Source: JBGVSA01 sp047605765
GTDB taxonomy: Bacteria > Pseudomonadota > Gammaproteobacteria > Burkholderiales > Rhodocyclaceae
Direction of reading: 5' to 3'
Assembly (NCBI GenBank): GCA_047605765.1
Contig: JASGFB010000146.1
Coordinates: 1 to 8,337, forward strand
Length of the DNA stretch: 8,337 bases
Shown here: in pieces, positions 6,878 to 8,337 of the stretch
Numbering within the stretch: position 1 is the first letter of the stretch
Layout of the letters: each line of letters opens with the position of its first letter
Position numbers and translations under genes: made by a program
The notes under the pieces: model-generated
The model's database searches: none
Told to the model about the DNA's origin: nothing
What the model saw: only the letters and a program-made list of their open reading frames with translations

Positions 6878-6898
6878 ACATGCCGCAATGCCGCATGT
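6878..6898. promoter_or_regulatory. 21-bp near-perfect palindrome, operator candidate
   Basis: The sequence is ACATGC, C, GCA, A, TGC, C, GCATGT. Outer arms ACATGC/GCATGT and inner arms GCA/TGC are reverse complements around a central A; only the C at 6884 and its partner at 6892 break the symmetry. It also contains the tandem 8-mer ATGCCGCA at 6880-6887 and 6888-6895. The length and dyad symmetry are typical of a site for a dimeric regulator. No factor is identified. Confidence 0.4.
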
Positions 6899-6939
6899 CG
6901 GCAAAGCGGGAACCGGTCACGTCTTTACATTCCAAACAC

Positions 6940-6968
6940 TTGAGTCCGGTAACAAATTTGTGCAACAT
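6940..6968 (+). promoter_or_regulatory. Possible promoter for the leader and lipoprotein, with palindrome in the spacer
   Basis: TTGAGT (6940-6945) and CAACAT (6963-6968) are 17 bases apart and match four and three consensus positions. The perfect palindrome ACAAATTTGT (6952-6961) lies in the spacer, where a bound repressor would block RNA polymerase. A second reading, TTTGTG (6957-6962) with TACAAA (6979-6984) and a 16-base spacer, is about as good and would start transcription just before the compound hairpin. Both are weak matches in the most AT-rich part of the window. Confidence 0.3.
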
Positions 6969-6992
6969 CCGCCACAAATACAAAAAATTACA

Positions 6993-7032
6993 GGTTCGCA
7001 CTCGATCGAGGCCCTAGAGGGCCCTGCGAACC
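6993..7032 (+). promoter_or_regulatory. Compound hairpin (8-bp outer stem, two inner palindromes)
   Basis: GGTTCGCA (6993-7000) pairs perfectly with TGCGAACC (7025-7032). Inside are the perfect palindrome CTCGATCGAG (7001-7010) and a stem GGCCC/GGGCC (7010-7014 with 7019-7023) with a TAGA loop, so the RNA could form a branched element. On the plus strand it precedes the strong Shine-Dalgarno at 7061 by 28 bases. On the minus strand it is followed by TGTAATTTTTT, so it could instead act as a leftward terminator. It is not a riboswitch class I recognise. Confidence 0.45.
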
Positions 7033-7071
7033 CGGCGATGAGCCCTTGATGTAGCACCGGAGGAGGACGAC

Positions 7072-7164
7072 ATGGATGCCCTACTGCTGCGCCTGGCGCA
7101 TGTGACCGCTACCACGCGACGACCCACGTTGCGCGCGGATCTCCCTTTTCTCTGGATGACCTGA
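7072..7164 (+). CDS. Possible 30-residue small protein or leader peptide
   Basis: AGGAGG (7061-7066), a full match to the anti-Shine-Dalgarno, lies five bases before an ATG that opens a 30-codon frame ending in TGA at 7162-7164. The peptide starts MDALLLRLAHVTATTRRP and ends LPFLWMT; it has no recognisable domain, signal peptide or run of one regulatory amino acid. Its codons include CTA, CGA CGA and CCT, less typical of this GC-rich window. It lies between two hairpins and 103 bp upstream of the lipoprotein start, so a leader peptide that couples translation to downstream expression is one possibility; a free small protein or a chance ATG are others. The ribosome site is seen; the function is inference. 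Confidence 0.4.
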   Translation: MDALLLRLAHVTATTRRPTLRADLPFLWMT

Positions 7165-7175
7165 TCGGCATTCGG

Positions 7176-7194
7176 CTCGCACGCACCGTGCGAG
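7176..7194 (+). promoter_or_regulatory. Perfect 8-bp hairpin with 3-base loop between small ORF and lipoprotein gene
   Basis: CTCGCACG (7176-7183) and CGTGCGAG (7187-7194) are perfect reverse complements around CAC. The stem begins 12 bases after the stop of the small ORF. No T-run follows, so it is not a standard intrinsic terminator. Its arms share the TCGCA/TGCGA core with the hairpin at 6993-7032. Confidence 0.45.
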
Positions 7195-7267
7195 GCGGGA
7201 TGCAGTGCAGTACGCGCGACGTGCCGACGTCAGATCGGCCGCGCGCGCAAACCAAAGGAGACGTCAC

Positions 7268-8337
7268 ATGTTGCATCACCGGGGAGCCCGTCGCGGCATT
7301 ACGCTCGCGGCCATGCTGTTTGCATCGATCGCCCTGACCGCCTGCGGCGGCAGCGACGACGACAACGGCACGCCCGCCACGGGCGGCGCAGGCGCATCGT
7401 CCGCCGCCACGTCGTCGGCGGCCAGTTCAAACGCCACCAGCAGCGCAGCCAGCTCGGCAGCATCTTCCGCGGCGTCGTCCGCCGCATCGAGCGTGGCCGC
7501 GTCGAGCAGTTCGTCTGCCGCATCATCTGCCGCCAGCAGCGCGGCGTCGTCCGCTGCCTCATCGGCCGCTTCGTCGGCAGCGTCTTCCGCCGCATCCAGC
7601 GAAGCCAGCTCGGCCAGCAGTTCGGTGGCGGCGTCGTCATCGTCGAGCGCCGCGTCGTCCAGTTCGGAAGCCGCCTCGTCGTCGAGTTCCTCCGAGTCGT
7701 CGAGCAGTTCCAGCGCCATCACCTACACCTGGGCGTCAGGCGCGGTGGTGACGACAGGCGCCACCACGGCAACGGGCAGCGACGACCTCAACGGCACGGC
7801 CCTGGACAGCAATACCGGCGTCATGATGACGGTGACCGGCGGCAAGCTGGAAAGCAGCAAGGATGGCTTGTACTTCGTCAGCACCGAAGTCACCGGCGAC
7901 TTCACTATCGTGGCCTCGCTCGACTCCATCAGCTCCGGCATGACGGCGAGCACCTCGCACCAGTTCCGTACCGGCCTGATGCTGGCCGATGCCAACACCA
8001 GCTCGATGAGCCTGTACGCGCAGGCGGCAATCGGTGACGTGACCAGCGACAGCACCGTGAACTACGTGCCGATCTACGCCGCCCGCCTGACCGCCGGCAG
8101 CGTGTCGAAGGCCGTCTTCAGCGGCTCGCCCAGCGTCACGCCGGGCGCCAGCCTCTATCTGAAGCTGCAGCGCATCGGCAACACCTACATGGCGTCGTAC
8201 TCGAACGACGGCGGTGTGACCTACGTAAATGCGACGACCAATCCCGTGACGTTCACCGGCACTTTGCCGGCGGCCGTACGGGTTGGGGTGTTTGCCGCGC
8301 CGGGAGGCAGCGCCGCCAATACGCTGACGTTCAAGAA
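7268..8337 (+). CDS. Lipoprotein with Ser/Ala-rich linker and concanavalin-like beta-sandwich module (partial, runs off right edge)
   Basis: The frame is open for 356 codons to the window end. AAAGGAG (7254-7260) lies seven bases before the ATG. Residues 1-26 are a lipoprotein signal peptide: R5, R8 and R9, a hydrophobic core, then the lipobox L23-T-A-C26. Glycine follows the cysteine, so outer-membrane sorting is plausible. After an acidic GGSDDD comes a 107-residue linker (43-149) of Ser and Ala. Residues 150-356 look like an all-beta sandwich of the DUF1349/LamG-like (concanavalin-like) kind: DGLYFVSTEVTGDFTIVASL, then RTGLMLAD, YLKLQRIGNTYMASYSNDGG and VRVGVFAA. Such modules, joined by Ser-rich linkers, occur in secreted polysaccharide-degrading enzymes, so a catalytic domain (for example a pectate lyase) may follow outside the window; this is inference. 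No catalytic residues are visible. The preceding leader region suggests controlled expression. Confidence 0.8.
   Translation, partial: MLHHRGARRGITLAAMLFASIALTACGGSDDDNGTPATGGAGASSAATSSAASSNATSSAASSAASSAASSAASSVAASSSSSAASSAASSAASSAASSAASSAASSAASSEASSASSSVAASSSSSAASSSSEAASSSSSSESSSSSSAITYTWASGAVVTTGATTATGSDDLNGTALDSNTGVMMTVTGGKLESSKDGLYFVSTEVTGDFTIVASLDSISSGMTASTSHQFRTGLMLADANTSSMSLYAQAAIGDVTSDSTVNYVPIYAARLTAGSVSKAVFSGSPSVTPGASLYLKLQRIGNTYMASYSNDGGVTYVNATTNPVTFTGTLPAAVRVGVFAAPGGSAANTLTFK
7394..7714 (+). repeat. Ser/Ala-rich low-complexity tract (AASS repeats) inside the lipoprotein
   Basis: The tract encodes residues 43-149: 61 Ser and 38 Ala of 107, with only Thr, Asn, Val and Glu besides. 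Its first part is built on the tetrapeptide AASS (four copies, a VAASSSSS, then seven copies); the second part drifts into Ser runs separated by single Glu residues. All six Ser codons and all four Ala codons are used, so the DNA itself is not a perfect tandem repeat. It is probably a flexible extracellular spacer that lifts the folded module off the membrane. Confidence 0.9.

Larger units (their letters stand above)
6718..7267. other. Structured 550-bp intergenic region between ybiT and the lipoprotein gene
   Basis: Both flanking genes read outward, so this region must hold two promoters. It shows, from left to right: the ABC-F ribosome site, a terminator-like hairpin on the plus strand, a 21-bp palindrome, an AT-rich stretch (about 6920-6992) unlike the rest of the window, a compound hairpin, a short ORF with a consensus Shine-Dalgarno, and a second hairpin before the lipoprotein start. 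I see no tRNA and no known riboswitch consensus. Longer frames crossing 6718-7049 look like chance readings. Confidence 0.7.

Noticed and set aside
6993..7032. Reading the compound hairpin as part of a tRNA gene or an attachment site
   Set aside because: GGTTCGCA resembles a T-arm at first sight, but no acceptor or anticodon arms fit around it and there is no integrase or direct repeat nearby.
6783..7049. Short plus-strand frames across the intergenic region (6635-6943, 6783-7049, 6823-7017)
   Set aside because: No ribosome sites, no recognisable protein pattern, and they run through the hairpins and AT-rich tract.
7394..7714. Possible CRISPR or DNA satellite because of the dense TCG/GCC repetition
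   Set aside because: Units are four codons with free synonymous variation and no spacers; it is a protein-level repeat.
7276..7722. Acidic 148-residue minus-strand frame with Asp/Glu/Ala/Leu repeats
   Set aside because: It is the complement of the Ser/Ala codon tract of the lipoprotein; the composition follows directly from that, and no ribosome site is present.

Overview
The window reads as a GC-rich chromosomal segment from a betaproteobacterium, most likely of the Burkholderiales or a related order. The reasons are the gene content and strong GC bias at third codon positions, a YbiT-type ABC-F ATPase, a lytic transglycosylase head-to-head with 5-formyltetrahydrofolate cyclo-ligase, and a nitronate-monooxygenase-like protein of a type I associate with this group. 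I see no transposase, integrase, phage gene, tRNA, rRNA or CRISPR array.

Layout. At the left edge (1-768, minus) is the N-terminal 256 codons of a periplasmic soluble lytic murein transglycosylase. Only 42 bp away, reading right, is ygfA-type 5-formyltetrahydrofolate cyclo-ligase (811-1392), followed after 10 bp by a seven-helix ceramidase-family membrane protein (1403-2050). It converges, with 12 bp between stops, on an FMN-dependent nitronate-monooxygenase-like enzyme (2063-3259, minus). A 170-bp divergent region with two perfect palindromes separates that gene from a DUF2007-plus-membrane-helix protein (3430-4284, plus). The tail of this gene overlaps by 40 bp, antisense, the tail of a secreted CYTH-like protein (4245-5093, minus). 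The CYTH-like gene lies 4 bp downstream of the ybiT-like ABC-F gene (5098-6717, minus) and is probably co-transcribed with it.

From 6718 to 7267 lies the most unusual part: 550 bp without a conventional gene but dense in structure. It has an intrinsic-terminator-like hairpin on the plus strand with no gene before it, a 21-bp near-perfect palindrome, an AT-rich possible promoter with a palindrome in its spacer, a compound hairpin, a 30-codon ORF behind a consensus Shine-Dalgarno, and a second perfect hairpin. The two hairpins share a core sequence, so their arms could also pair crosswise, as in an attenuator. This is inference only. It leads into a large lipoprotein (7268 to the window end) with a 107-residue Ser/Ala linker and a beta-sandwich-like, probably carbohydrate-associated module that runs off the window.

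The genes do not form one pathway. They are housekeeping functions (cell-wall turnover, folate, translation-factor ATPase), several poorly understood envelope proteins, and an accessory-looking secreted lipoprotein with an elaborate leader.
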